Shown: positions 1 through 11,389 of the stretch, one piece after another
Numbering within the stretch: the first letter of the stretch is position 1
Layout: each line of letters starts with the position of its first letter
Origin: Megamerina dolium
Lineage: Eukaryota > Arthropoda > Insecta > Diptera > Megamerinidae
Reading direction: 5' to 3'
Length of the DNA stretch: 64,000 bases
Assembly (NCBI GenBank): GCA_963854835.1
Contig: OY978526.1
Coordinates: 66,750,765-66,814,764, forward strand
The notes under the pieces: model-generated
What the model saw: only the letters and a program-made list of their open reading frames with translations
Told to the model about the DNA's origin: nothing
The model's database searches: none
Position numbers and translations under genes: made by a program

Positions 1-2039
1 AAATGAAACTGTATGAAGAAATTATGCATCAGATATCTTGCAACACCCATTACAATGAACAAGACTTTAAAGGAGTTATGCATTATTTTAAAGGACATAG
101 TGTACGTAACTACATCCAATATATAACTACATTTATGCGCATTTGCATACTGATATTTTACACAACAATAATAACAATAACAACAACAGCAACAACAACA
201 ACAATGACAACATTTCAAGTATTGTCCAGTAGCACAGAATAAATGACCTCATTAAAGAGATTGCAAAAGTATGAACCGTTGAGTGGTCGAAGGGACCAAC
301 GGACGAATGGACCAACAAACAGACGGATGATACAAACGATTGGAAGGAAGGATACACACACAGACGTATATATATACGAAGGCAAAAGGGAGTGTAAAAT
401 AAAATCAAGTAAAAAGTGACTGAAATACGAAAGTGAAAAGGAGAAAAAATTAACCAATGTATTAAAATGCTATATACTCATAAGATGGATGGATATGATG
501 ACAGATACATTCATTCGCATACTACCGATATACTTACGCACTTCACACACAGATGAAAATAAACATTAAGTAACATAATAATTATTATTTTAACCCAAAT
601 TGACCATTTCTATAGAAAATGTATGTATGTATGTATTATATCATAGAAATATGAAAGGAGTAGGTAGGTACTTACGTGCAGTCGGTCCATATGTAGTGGG
701 TACTCTAACTTATATGATAATATTTGATTTGGCTACTCATGTATACACATTGAAGAAAATGACCTTAATTCTATGAAATGTTGCCTTATTTATTAATAAT
801 TATAATAGTAATAATGAGATGACACAGTGGCAACATCACAATAAGCCAATAGCATTGAAAATGCTCATAATGACTGGCATGGTGGCAGTTAAGTGTCCGC
901 CTGTCGGTCTGCAATTTTTTTCCCCTTTCTTGCTCTCTTTTCACTTTCCATTTATTACTACTAAATTATAGGTCAGCCATAAGAATATCAGAAGAAGAAG
1001 AACAAGAAGAAGAATAAAAGCTTTCAATGGTAACTATAAACAATGTTGCCTCAAGTGTAAAATGTCATTACGCATGTTGATGATTTCATTAAAATGACGA
1101 AAAATTACAAGATGAAAATGCAAGATGAATGAAAAGAGGAAAATGTTAAACAAAAAAGTAAAATAAAAAAACAAACACACCAGTAATATGAAAAATGGTT
1201 AGTCCTCATAAAATTAAGAAAGGTACATGGTGTAATGAGCAAAAGAATGAAAAAAGTTTATAGTAAGAGTAAAGTGTATAATGGCAAATGAGAGGGTTTA
1301 CTTTGTTATGACCCATGTCCATTTCTTTTTCAGTAGAAAATTGTATGGCTACCTTTAGTTTATGGAACATTGCTAAAATGCTACATGAAGCATAATGAAG
1401 TAAAAGGTAGCAAGAAATTTTGTTTCGTTTTTCTACTTTATTTTCGTTTTATTTTGTTCTGTATCAGTTTAATTTATATAAATAAGAAGTACTCAATTGT
1501 AAAAAAATATATATGGCCACTCGGTTGCATAAATAATGCGAGTAAATAAATATAAAATAAAGAAGAAAAAGAAGCAAAAAAAAAAAGTTGAAAAAGTCAA
1601 CATTTCTATGAAAGTGTAAATTTATTCAATTGCTTTAATGTTTTTATTTTTATTTTTTTTTTTATAACAAAACCCTATTTCGTTTTTAATGCAGTACTTT
1701 AAAATGTACTTGGTTAACAAAACACTGATTAACTGATCTCATTTTTTTAATAATTTGACATTTATTTTTTTTATATTATATTTCTATTTTGTTTTTTTAC
1801 AATGTTTGATCTATAAACTTGCGCAAAAATGAAATAGGATAACGTGTCAAAAGAAACTTTTGAAATTGAGAACTAAATTTATAATTTTTGTAAGTCTATA
1901 TAATAGATACTTTAAAGAAGCTATGCAATTTTAAGTTCTGAAACTGTTAATTCATTTCTACTCAAAATCTCTACTGAACCAGATATTAGTGCAATACATT
2001 CCTTGCCAAAATTATGCAATCTCGAACGAAATCAGATAT
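1..2039. other. AT-rich DNA without recognisable genes
   Basis: I see no gene here. The block holds an AAC/AAT-rich microsatellite at about 162-206, a GAA-rich purine tract near 992-1015, and many A or T homopolymers. The reading frames are short and made of low-complexity residues. No splice-site-bounded exon or RNA gene could be supported. Confidence 0.7.
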
Positions 2040-2580
2040 AAATACTGTCTACTCTAGAAATCAGTACCATATTTTCAGCCCTGTAACACTTCTGCAACAA
2101 CAAATACAGAGCATTACCTTAGCGCCATGGATAATTAGCTTTATCGATGTTGTTGCTGGTTGGTTATCATAATATACCAATTTTTCATCACCAGTAATTA
2201 TACGATGTGAAGATGACTTCTTTTTATGGCGTTCAAGCAGCATTTTTGATACGCAAAATCTCCATTCAATGTCTCTCGACATTAATTCGTACGGCACCCT
2301 ATTTCCTTACTTTTGGATGATATAGATCGAGTAATGTTTCCAATTGTCCCTCTTCAAACTTTTTTGGCTGCCCTGGGCGGTCTTTGTCTTTGACGTCAAA
2401 ATTACCACTTCTGAATTGCACAAACCACTTCTGACATACTCTAACCTCTGGAGCATATTCAGGATAAGCTTTTGTGAGTAATTGATAAGCTTATTTTAGC
2501 TTTTTGTTTTAATTAAAAAAGAAAAGCAAACTTTCCCGTAAATATAATTTGTTTGGCAACTCGAAATTTGTTCTAGACAT
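2040..2580 (-). pseudogene. mariner transposase relic (N-terminal half)
   Basis: On the minus strand this reads as the first half of a mariner transposase. It begins at an ATG at 2580 (MSRTNFELPNKLYLRES...), followed by in-frame stops. It then shows the paired-type helix-turn-helix region with CQKWFVQFRSGNFDVKDKD and PGQPKKFEEGQL, and after a short loss the catalytic-domain start ITGDEKLVYYDN, which holds the first Asp of the DD34D triad, and IHGAKVMLCI. The reading frame is then lost near 2040, before the second and third catalytic Asp. A complete mariner transposase is about 345 residues; roughly half is represented. I could not find TIRs. It is a dead, 3'-truncated copy. The family call rests on motif recognition, not alignment. 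Confidence 0.8.
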
Positions 2581-3231
2581 TTTACGCGTAATATAATAAT
2601 TGTTTATATCAATTTCAGTTCACTTTGACAGATTGAATCTAATAGAATTTTTGACCATCTTTAAGATAAAATAGCTTCCATTGACAAAAAATCAGTGCAT
2701 ATATTAGTAACACCATGTAGTAGTAAAACGAATTTTGTAAGTTGTACACCCAATATATTTCTTCTAAAATAATGACCTAGATTTTGTTTTACTGCAGCTC
2801 TTATATATTGAAAAATTCTTTTTTCAATGTAAAAGCTTTATAAAAATCAGACTGCTCAAGAATATTTAGATTATATTAAAATGAATAAAAAATAGTGTTT
2901 CTCTGACAGAGTGCTGCCACACTAACTTAGAATGGATAGACTGGATAGTCGAAGACAAACTTAGAAATCGATTGAGTTTCCCATTTCAATACGTCAAATA
3001 TTTTTGACAGCTTAATCTTCTCAATAATATTATTTTGTAAGAAAGGTAAGATGCTTTGAAATTGGAATATGCAAGGTGCGTCCCAAAGTGAATAGTACCT
3101 TAAAAAAACAATGCGATTTTTAGTCAATACATCAATCAAAAACGCCAATCAGAGAGCTGCTGCATTATAGTGTAATATTTTGGTTGAGTACAACTAATAC
3201 CATATACAAAAGTCTATTCAAAATGACAATA
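2581..3231. other. unassigned AT-rich spacer
   Basis: I see no gene. This spacer separates the mariner relic from the Tc1-like element and may include the decayed 5' end of the mariner copy, but no TIR is recognisable. Confidence 0.5.
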
Positions 3232-3345
3232 TACAGAGTGGTCCGAAAGTTTCTGTATAGCATATAAGTATTTATTAAACGTAGACAATTTCAAATTTTT
3301 TAGAATTATTTTTTGTAGTATATTTATACATATAAAAATGGACTA

Positions 3346-3957
3346 TTAATTTTTCGTGCTAAGTCTTCCATTTGTGTGGCAAGCAATTATTCGGTAGCGA
3401 AAACTTTTACACAAAACACGTACGTCATCAGCAGTGATAGAGTTCTATTCCTGCTTAACTCTGGAAATAAGCTGGTCTCTATTTTTTGTGGTGGTTTTGT
3501 GTCCCTAAAAAACTGATTGCTGAATCCAAGCCCAAAGATTTAATTGATTTAATTAATCCTGGGTCACTCGTTCTGATTCGCATATTCGGTCGGTTAGGCT
3601 TGGGATTCGTCGGTAAAGAGTACACGCAATATTTTTTTCATGCATACAACTCAACTGATCAACTGATCAACTGATCAACTGATTTTCTTGCTATTATCAG
3701 TGCTGTTTTCAGATGTATTTAATCGTTTTGTTATAGTCCTCGTCCCTACATTAACAGTATCCTTAGCCATATCGTAGATTTTCCTCTTTATGAAACGTGT
3801 TAGTACTGTTGGTCGACCACTTCGAGATTGATCTTCCACGCCTTCGTCAACTTTCATAGCCCATGTCATTACCGTTTTTTCGAGAAACGTTAAGCGTCCT
3901 ACTTATCTCGGCGTTAAGAAACCCGTTTTTGCTTCAAGTTTGAATTTTGACGTGCAT
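3346..3957 (-). pseudogene. Tc1-like transposase relic
   Basis: The minus-strand product of the surrounding element. Near the start it shows a helix-turn-helix (NAEISRTLNVSRKTVMTW) and then RSGRPTVLT and IKRKIYDMAKDTVNVGTRTI, as in the two DNA-binding helices of Tc1-like transposases. After a local expansion of the 8-bp unit AACTGATC (about 3653-3683) the frame shifts. VLFTDESQ, the first catalytic Asp motif, follows. Most of the catalytic core is deleted, and a C-terminal stretch (RVKQE, then SITADDVRVLCKSF) ends at a stop. An in-frame stop also lies just after the first Met. It cannot encode an active enzyme. Confidence 0.75.
3653..3683. repeat. (AACTGATC)n short tandem repeat
   Basis: Almost four copies of an 8-bp unit lie head to tail inside the Tc1-like transposase relic. 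This is exactly where the reading frame breaks, so it looks like a post-insertion slippage expansion. Confidence 0.85.
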
Positions 3958-4290
3958 TTGTATTCTCTGGCTTAGATTAAAAATAAAAATATGAAATAAG
4001 AAAAAAAAAACATTGCATTGTTTTCAAAATTTTCAAAAATTGCAAATTTGTTTATACGGTATTCACACAAAAGTGCTCCTGTAAAGCAACTCAGATATCA
4101 TCAGGTATGCTCACTCAGAAACAACTTTTGATTTTTTTTTACAATAGAAAACGTCAATTGTTCTAAAATTAAACACGACAATATCTTATCTCGTTTTTTC
4201 TCAAAAGGCGCAAGTAATTGCACTTTTAAAACAAATTTGGTCACTATTTAAAGCTCTCAGCTTGAAGTCTCACTGCGGAATGCAAATTTA

Positions 4291-4665
4291 AATAAAATAA
4301 ATAAATAAATAAATATGTGGCACTTAAAGCCCCGAAGGCCTCATCGGCCGAGCTTCTCTTCCATTACTGTTGTGCGTCTTAAATTTGGACAGTATTAGAA
4401 GGGACCTACTTATTTTAGCCGGTTCCGAACGGCAGAACACTTGTGACATCACTTTTTCTGAGCTTTGTCACAGAGTTCTTATAGAAGCTTTTCATGGCAA
4501 GTTGTTACTGTCGGAAGAATTGCCAATTGCTTGTCGACAGGTGGGTACCGTTCGAAAGAAAAATCTTTTCGATATTAAATTTTTTATGCATCAGCCGGGG
4601 ATTGAACCACGACCTACAGATCAGAAGGCGAACACACTAACCACTGAGCTACGGCACCCACTAAT
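4291..4665 (-). mobile_element. tRNA-derived SINE, copy 1 (full length)
   Basis: The element reads on the minus strand. Its head resembles a tRNA, with an A box TAGCTCAGTGGTTAG (about 4636-4652) and a B box GGTTCAATCCC (4598-4608), the internal RNA polymerase III promoter. A body of about 280 bp without an evident tRNA origin follows, then a (TTTA)n tail. It is flanked by a perfect 14-bp direct repeat GGAATGCAAATTTA (4277-4290 and 4666-4679), the mark of target-primed reverse transcription. It sits inside the Tc1-like transposon, so it is younger than that insertion. SINEs are mobilised by LINE proteins in trans. No functional tRNA is expected because the cloverleaf is imperfect. Confidence 0.85.
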
Positions 4666-4841
4666 GGAATGCAAATTTAGTAAGTTTAAAATATAAGTAA
4701 CTTTAAAATATATACAAATGAAAGCGAAAGCAAGACAAATTGGCAAAACGGGGAATCCCCCTTTTACGTATAACAAAACACAGCTTTAATTTTGTATAAA
4801 CATTTTAAACCGTAGTATCGGAAGTTTCGGACCACTCTGTA

Positions 4842-7030
4842 TAATCAGGCATTAACGATTTGTCCTGGTGTAATGAACTCATGGAATTGTAAAAGCAAAT
4901 CAACATTATTTTCACTTTTTACTTTTCCAAAACAAGATTAGTTATGATTTCGGTGATGTGGCACCTTCCATTCGTCACTTTAGTGCTTGAATTCTGGATC
5001 ATTTTGAAAATACCAAGTTTCTCTTTGCTAATGTAAGTTAATTGTGGAGTTTTAACCCATTTTTTATCATTTTGGTACCGTTAACACAAATATGCGATTA
5101 ATCCAAATGCAATTTTTTTGCTATTAGTAATCCTAGTGACAAAAAAAATTTTGATATTTTGATCAGTGTGGGATCTCACTCATAGTTACTAATATATAAG
5201 ACAGCATATAAGAAAATAAAATATATGGGACTTTCAAGCGTTTGTAGATTCCTTCATCTATAGGAGATGGCACAAGTTTTCTCAATGAGATATCACTCGG
5301 TGTCTCAGTGAATGATAGGGACTAATCGATTTGGCAAAAATTTCCAAGATATATTTGCAACGAATTAATGAGAAGATTCCTTACCTCTCATAAATATCAC
5401 CTGTTTCAATTGCTACATGAATACAGTTATGATGGACGATATCGTGAGTGCATTTAGTTGAATACCAGATAGTACCAGGTAATATAATCATTGACAAATG
5501 TCTAGAGCACTTAGGAATATAAATCTTCTCACAGCGTGAAGAATTACAAATAGTGCTTCTCGTCAATAGATATTATTCCCGTCATATGAAATGTCTATAT
5601 ATTTTTAAATTCAACCCTTTTTAGAAAGTATTATAGCTATGTATGTCATAAAAGTACTTGACAAGAATACTTCAATATAAACGAAAAAATCTTTAATTAA
5701 AATCTGAAATAACATAAGAAACTATAGTAAGAGAAAAATGCAATAGAAGAAAAAATTCAAATTTAAGACAAAATTAAATAAGCAAAAGAAAAAAGTAAAC
5801 ATGAAAAATCAGAGCACATAATACTAACAAAATTTAACAAACCGAAAAATGTAATCAACGACAGTGTGTATGTAAACTGTGATTCGATTTCATTTCAAGA
5901 AAATGAGCAAAAATAAATAAAAAAAAAAGGAATTCAAAATTGTATAGGGAACTATAATACTACATTGTGTCATAGAGAAGAAGGTCAATACTTCTATTCT
6001 TGGAGTCTTTAGATAAACATCAAGTACGGTCACAAGTAGAGTGGGCACATAATTTTCATTCAAAAACAGTAGGTTGAAATCGTAAATCTATAATTAATTT
6101 CGAGACCACTTAGAATCTAAAGTAGAGACAATGTTATATCACAAGAGTCTTGAAAATGGCAAATTTATGTACATATATATGATATAAGAATTTGTCCTTT
6201 AGTGTCCAAAGCCAACATTTGCAACTAGGCTAGCCATGCTTAGTCAAGGTTCTTAAAGTCATATCAAATAGAGTCGACTTTAAGAAAAATTCTTATTTAA
6301 ATTTATTTATTTTTTTATTTTTTTGTTATTGTTTATTTATTTCTGCTCTGTTTCGTTGTACAGCAATAGCAAGAGTATAGAAAATGAAAGTGCACATGAC
6401 ATGAAAAAAGCGAAAGTATAAAATACAATAAAATCGTATTGTAGTAGAGTATGCATTTAATGAAAGTTATACATACATCTACTCGTGCACAATACATAGT
6501 ACCTACCTTCATATGTACATATGATATAAATGTACTATGGAGTACAAAATGAATTACTCTTAGTTCAAAGTATATCATAAAAATATGTATATATACAGCA
6601 GTACTAAAACATTGTAGTTACATGCAAATAGCATTTAAAGTACAAAGGAGGAAAAAAATACTAACAACAATACAAAACAGCATTAAATTATGACAATGAA
6701 AAAGAAATTCAAAATGGGCGTATATTTACATTAAACATCCTTCATTGTTATATTAGTGGTAGTAGTAGTAGTAGTAGTAGTAGTTATGTTGTTGTTGTTG
6801 TTGTTATTCTGTCAATGGTTATTGTTCTTGTGATTGTTGTTATTAAAAGGAATTATACCCTCCTTTTTTTTAGAAAATTTATGGCCAACACTATAAATGC
6901 AATACTACTACGTAGGATATGCCTAGGGGTCTTATGCGATTATATGAATATATTGTATAACTACATATACCTACCATATATTGAAATCGAGTTCATCCCA
7001 ATTCAAATATAAAAAAAGTGAAAATATATT
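4842..7030. other. unassigned AT-rich DNA
   Basis: I see no certain gene. A curious cysteine-containing frame lies at 5381-5566 on the minus strand and is listed as a finding. A (GTA)n microsatellite at about 6758-6784 followed by (GTT)n at 6787-6806 lies near the right end. The rest is A/T homopolymers and short low-complexity frames. Confidence 0.5.
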
Positions 7031-7059
7031 TATTTCAACTCTACAATTACTTTTCTTCA

Positions 7060-7440
7060 ACTCTCCTTCCCCTCTAAAAGGACAACATAAGTGTTAAATG
7101 CATTTGGTGGAAATATGAGAGTGGGCGATCATTGATTTTATCAGCATATGCCTAATTTCTAGATATTTGTGGAGTAATTTGCCGATTTTCAGACGTTTTT
7201 AAATTAATACAAATTAATATTGTAGGGAAGACCGCAATTCCCCATTTTGAGAAATACTGTTGAATAATAAAAATTAATGGGATATTGTCATACATTTTAC
7301 CACTATATAGGTAATTTCCATACATTTATGGAATTTTTTGTCGATTTTCAGGCGCTCTTAACTTAATTTTGCAGGGGAAGTTGGGTAGTAGAAGTTAATC
7401 GTGATAAGTCACAGATTTTATCCATCTAGGACTACTGTAG
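7060..7440 (-). repeat. dispersed tandem repeat family 2 (inverted orientation)
   Basis: Two units are visible about 159 bp apart: GCCGATTTTCAGACG near 7181 and GTCGATTTTCAGGCG near 7340. Each is followed by an AATT-rich stretch and TGTAGGGAAG or TGCAGGGGAAG. The reverse complement matches units near 26.8-27.2 kb and 60.2-60.6 kb (TTCCCTGCAAAATAAAC ... CTGAAAATTGACAATTA). I do not recognise a named family. Confidence 0.5.
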
Positions 7441-7534
7441 GAGTGGTGCTAAAGTAATATATAAAAATATGAACAATATTTCTGAATATCAGAATATCAC
7501 AATTCATTAGAAAAATGAAAACCAATTTGAAAGT

Positions 7535-7657
7535 ACTTTTTATACCTCATACTCAAAAAGTATGTGGTATCATTTATAAAATCTATAGGTAACATGTCCT
7601 ATTGAAAAGTACTTATGTCTCAGTGATGCTTATTATTGTTATTATTATTGTTATCAA

Positions 7658-7698
<41 letters not shown>

Positions 7699-8175
7699 GG
7701 TCTAATATATTGAAAAAAATGTCGGTATCTAATGAAACCCGCAAACCGGTACTATTCCATAAATAAAAATGTTAAGGTGATATTTTGCATATACGATTTT
7801 ATTTACTAAAAAATGTACTGGTTTAAAATGAATGAAACGGAATTAAAATCACGCTTACCTCTCATATAAAAGATTGCTTCACATTTTGAACATGAAAACA
7901 AGAAAATTGGCACATAAGTTTATTTTTACCAAAGATGAAGTGATTAAGTACACAAAAAATATTGTTAAATAATATGAGTACTCGAAATTAAGCTAAGACA
8001 GATTATCGCTACGTCTGCCTCCTGTAGAAACAAACACATTGTGCACGAACATAGAAATTATCGAATATGGGAATTGAAGATTGGATCGTATCATGTCCAC
8101 CTTCCATACTAAAGTATGTTTCCGCTTGTATATATACATAGGAAAATATAAACCTATCTAACTGAAACTTACTAT
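7535..8175 (+). repeat. ~153-bp tandem repeat family 1, degenerate block
   Basis: The block starts with a TATACCTCA...CAAAAAGTATG head resembling the heads at 36.4 and 52.1 kb, then holds diverged units containing CACGCTTACCTCTCATA (near 7850) and CACCTTCCATAC-type sequence (near 8098). A (TTA)n microsatellite at 7630-7698 interrupts it. It is too decayed to count units reliably. Confidence 0.45.
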
Positions 8176-8534
8176 ACCAAAGGACTATTATCAGTTCCAA
8201 TTTGGAGAAATAAAATTGACAAAACAAAATGAATTCCATTACAAAGAATTGACAATGTTTATTTTCAAATTTAATTGCAAGAAGTGGCAAAAAAGATCTT
8301 TTAGGTCACAATGCTTTGAATTTTGAGTCAACTCTTTCCAAATAATACTCTTACTGAATATCAGGAAGACCATACTTAAAAAAAGATTCACTATCTATGG
8401 AATTGGGATTTTTGGATTGGACTATTTTTTACAATGCTCAGTTAATTTTTTTTTTACTAAATATCTAAATGAAATAAATCTTAAGATTATTTTGAACCAA
8501 AAATTGGATGAACTTTTGTAGCAACAATATATAA
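8176..8534. other. unassigned AT-rich DNA
   Basis: I see nothing recognisable between the family 1 repeat block and the second SINE copy. Confidence 0.5.
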
Positions 8535-8778
8535 TAAAATAAATAAATATATGGTACTTACAGGCCCCGAAGTGGCGTTTTGGCCAAGCTACTCTTCGAA
8601 TACTGTTGTGCATGTAAAATTTTGGACAGTATTAAAAGGAACCTACTGGTTTTAGGCGGTTTCGCCTGGAAGAAATTTTGTGATATCTCTTTTCTGATCT
8701 TTGTGACCTTCAGCCGGTGATTGAGCCCACGACCTACCGATGAGAAGGCCAACGCTCTAACCATTGTGCTACGGCATC
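8535..8778 (-). mobile_element. tRNA-derived SINE, copy 2 (internally deleted)
   Basis: This is the same family and orientation as the SINE in the Tc1-like element. The tRNA-like head is at the high-coordinate end, with an A-box region at about 8757-8773 and a degenerate B box GGCTCAATCACC near 8716-8727. The body shares GGACAGTATTA, CAACAGTATT and the GGCCCCGAAG block, and the tail is (TTTA)n. About 130 bp of the body are missing between the two halves. The flanks are AT-rich and only loosely similar, so I cannot assign a target duplication with confidence. Confidence 0.75.
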
Positions 8779-9629
8779 ATAATATAACAAAATATAGTAT
8801 TGTATAAGTGTCTCTCTGCCTCTCATATTCTCGCTTTTCATTTCTCTCTCTCCATCTCTCTGCCCCTCTATTTTTCACTATAAGTACATATACTCGTATT
8901 TAATAGATTTTTATATCTACTCATATGTTGGTCTCGTACTTCATTGTTGACATTTAAATGCATAGCATACTACATATACATATATGTGTAGTATGTATTT
9001 AGGGGCAAAAAACAATACCCAATACTAAATGAAGTATTCAAACAGTTGGTGGTATACCTCATATATGTTTGCATGTGAATAAATATGTATTTATTATTTT
9101 CTATTGTTGTTGTCAAGTCAAGTATCACCATATATTCGTATATGCACTGCACCCTCCATTATTTTTGCTTATATTGCGTATGTAGGTGTATATATGGAAT
9201 TACCATATGTTGTTACTACATATTATTACAATATATTGTTCTCTCACATTGCTTGTATTATTATTTTATTTTTTTATTTTTTTATTATTTATTTTTTTCA
9301 CATTTTTATATGGGAGTGAGGGCTTTGTCTCTTTGGTTTTGTTTTCTACTTTACATACATGAAGATATCATTAAATGATTTAAATCATATCTGTATACAT
9401 GAAAATGAAATGAAAATACCAAAACCAACAACAAATATTATGAGTGTACTCCAAAAAAAAAAAGCTATGTAAATCTATTATATATATGTATAGAATATAT
9501 ACCAAAACAAAAAATGTAGTAGATACCTACATTTTAAGTCTCTTTTGTTATGTATGACATTGACAATAAATGTACAAATGTATGAAAAATAAAATAATAC
9601 GAACAACAGTAGTAGCAACAATGATGATA

Positions 9630-9668
<39 letters not shown>

Positions 9669-10011
9669 TTGATAATTTATGTGAAAGGGCGTTTCATACA
9701 GTTTTTATATAGCATCACATTTTTTATTATACATACATATATACTTGCATACTATCTCATGCTCGCAGAAACTTTATTTTTATGTTCTATCTGCCTTCCT
9801 CTCGCTTTTATTATCTCATAGCACACTGTACTATGTATTCAGTCTAATTCTCTACAAATACATATAGTAAAATAGTTACAACAGCGATGATAAGTAGGAG
9901 GTGGAAATGGCATGTTATACATAATATCAAATACATACTCCTACAGACAAACATATATGAAAAGTTTAGTAAAAATCATGTCGTGTAGAATTTTTTTTTT
10001 TATTCTACACA
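8779..10011. other. unassigned AT-rich DNA
   Basis: I see no gene. A CT-rich tract lies at about 8811-8870, T-rich low-complexity sequence at about 9256-9300, and an (ATG)n microsatellite at 9621-9669. Frames that cross these tracts encode only repeated residues. Confidence 0.6.
9621..9669. repeat. (ATG)n microsatellite
   Basis: About 16 near-perfect trinucleotide units give a run of Met codons in one frame; this has no coding meaning. Confidence 0.95.
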
Positions 10012-10013
10012 TA

Positions 10014-10392
10014 CATTCTGTCAAATAAGTACCCGGAAATTCTCATATGGATTTATACCAATCGTAAACTTGAGTTTTCGACATGGTTGAATCACCAAAT
10101 GTTTTTTTCAACATTTCCAACGTTTTGGCACAAGAAATTTCATTTGAAACACAAAATTTCACACAAACTCTTTGTTCGATATTTTTATCCATAGTAAAAA
10201 TCGCAACGCACACAAAAGGTTGACTTGTTCCTAATGACGCCGTAACCAAACTAAATGACACATAGCAATAAAAATTCCCAGAATAGTGGCTGACAGTTGT
10301 GCCAACCTGGGAAAAAATGTTTTTTGAAATATTCTCAGAGGGAAAATTAAAAATGAGAATTTCTGATTTCCGGGTACTTATTTGACAGAATG
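10014..10392 (-). mobile_element. mariner-derived MITE with perfect TIRs
   Basis: A 379-bp element is bounded by inverted repeats that begin CATTCTGTCAAATAAGTACC and match for about 27 bp. TA duplications lie at 10012-10013 and 10393-10394. Inside, on the minus strand, it keeps only the 5' part of a mariner-type gene and is then joined directly to the 3' TIR. This is the usual structure of a non-autonomous deletion derivative that relies on a transposase supplied elsewhere. A second short match (AATTTC and TCTCAT) continues inside the TIRs with an insertion on one side. Confidence 0.85.
10043..10192 (-). pseudogene. mariner-type transposase N-terminal fragment (49 aa)
   Basis: The frame begins MDKNIEQRVCVKFCV and continues with TLEMLKKTFGDSTMSKTQVY and DWYKSI before a stop. 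This matches the first DNA-binding helix-turn-helix of a mariner transposase branch in which the protein opens with a similar EQR-CVKFCVK motif and then TLEMLQKAFGD (recalled family pattern). The ATG at 10192 was chosen because the homology starts there; the open frame extends further upstream but is not similar to anything I know. No catalytic residues are present. Confidence 0.7.
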
Positions 10393-10394
10393 TA

Positions 10395-11389
10395 TAAACA
10401 CAAAAAAATGTACCTAGAAAAGAAGAAAAAAAAGTGACCATCACCAGAAAAAAAATGAATAAAGTAAAAATACAATTGAAAAGGAAACAAACGAAATATA
10501 AAAGATGAAATGATATTGAATAATTGTGCTCATAATAATCATGTAATTTGTATTCATGCTCATTTTATTCGAATATTTGTACATATACTATTTATCGTAT
10601 ATACGTAATATTTGTACAAAGATATGCCTCAAGGATATGTACGTGGGTACATACTCGTACAGTATATAAGTAGATACATATATAAACTGTGTGACATTTC
10701 AATGTAAAGATTTAAAAAAGCGTACAAATATGATTTCACTATATTTGTCTCTGTATTAACTTTTGTTGACAAGTTATTAAAGCAACATTGAAAGAGAGAA
10801 ATGTTGATATACGTAGTCTCGTAGTTGAAAAGTTTTACTATTTACTTAGTAGGCCATTGCAATAGGCAATCGATTTTTGACCTTGTCCCGAATTCCATCA
10901 TTCTCTTCGCTAGAATGCGTTCTTTCATTTGCTTTTGTAAATTCATTTGATTGTTTGCATTGCGATGACCCTTAAATCAAAGCCATATTAAAACGGGAAG
11001 ACAATACTAACCATTACGAATAAATATGAATAGTTAATTTCTTATTATGAATATTTGATTACATAATTTTCGGTTAGGCAATTAGTAATTATTTTTTATG
11101 ATGAAAAAAAAAATCGTAATTATTCTAAATATCACCCTTATATCCTTTACAAAATGATGAAAGTTGAAAAATCGGCATAGAAATCTTTCTAAAATGAAAT
11201 ATTTACATGACAGAATATTTAACAATTGATAGAAGCTCCGAAGAACGTTAAGCGAACTTGGCTTTATTATTTTTGTATGTGATTAATTCCGAGAATGTTG
11301 CAATTCTGCAATGCAATGGTTTTATTTTTTATTATAATTTACTTCAAATTTGAAGATAATGGATTTTTAGTACGAAAACGGGTCAAAAT
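10395..11389. other. unassigned AT-rich DNA
   Basis: I see no gene or repeat that I can support in this stretch. Confidence 0.5.

Larger units (their letters stand above)
3234..4839 (-). mobile_element. Tc1-like DNA transposon with TIRs, carrying a nested SINE
   Basis: The two ends are inverted repeats: CAGAGTGGTCCGAAAGTTTC at the left and the reverse complement of CAGAGTGGTCCGAAACTTCC at the right. Both are flanked by TA (3232-3233 and 4840-4841), the target duplication made by Tc1/mariner elements. The element measures 1606 bp. Removing the SINE and one copy of its target duplication (389 bp together) leaves about 1.2 kb, a little short for a Tc1 element. The transposase relic runs on the minus strand. 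The intact duplication and readable TIRs indicate a single insertion that later decayed and received the SINE. Confidence 0.85.

Noticed and set aside
3060..3180. Possible second Tc1/mariner end (GGTGCGTCCCAAAGTGAATAG)
   Set aside because: No inverted partner or TA-flanked counterpart was found.
4589..4660. Possible functional tRNA gene
   Set aside because: A and B boxes are present but the sequence continues into a SINE body with a tail and target duplication, and the cloverleaf is imperfect.
9570..9821. Open frame with a run of Met residues
   Set aside because: The run is the (ATG)n microsatellite and the rest has no protein-like composition.
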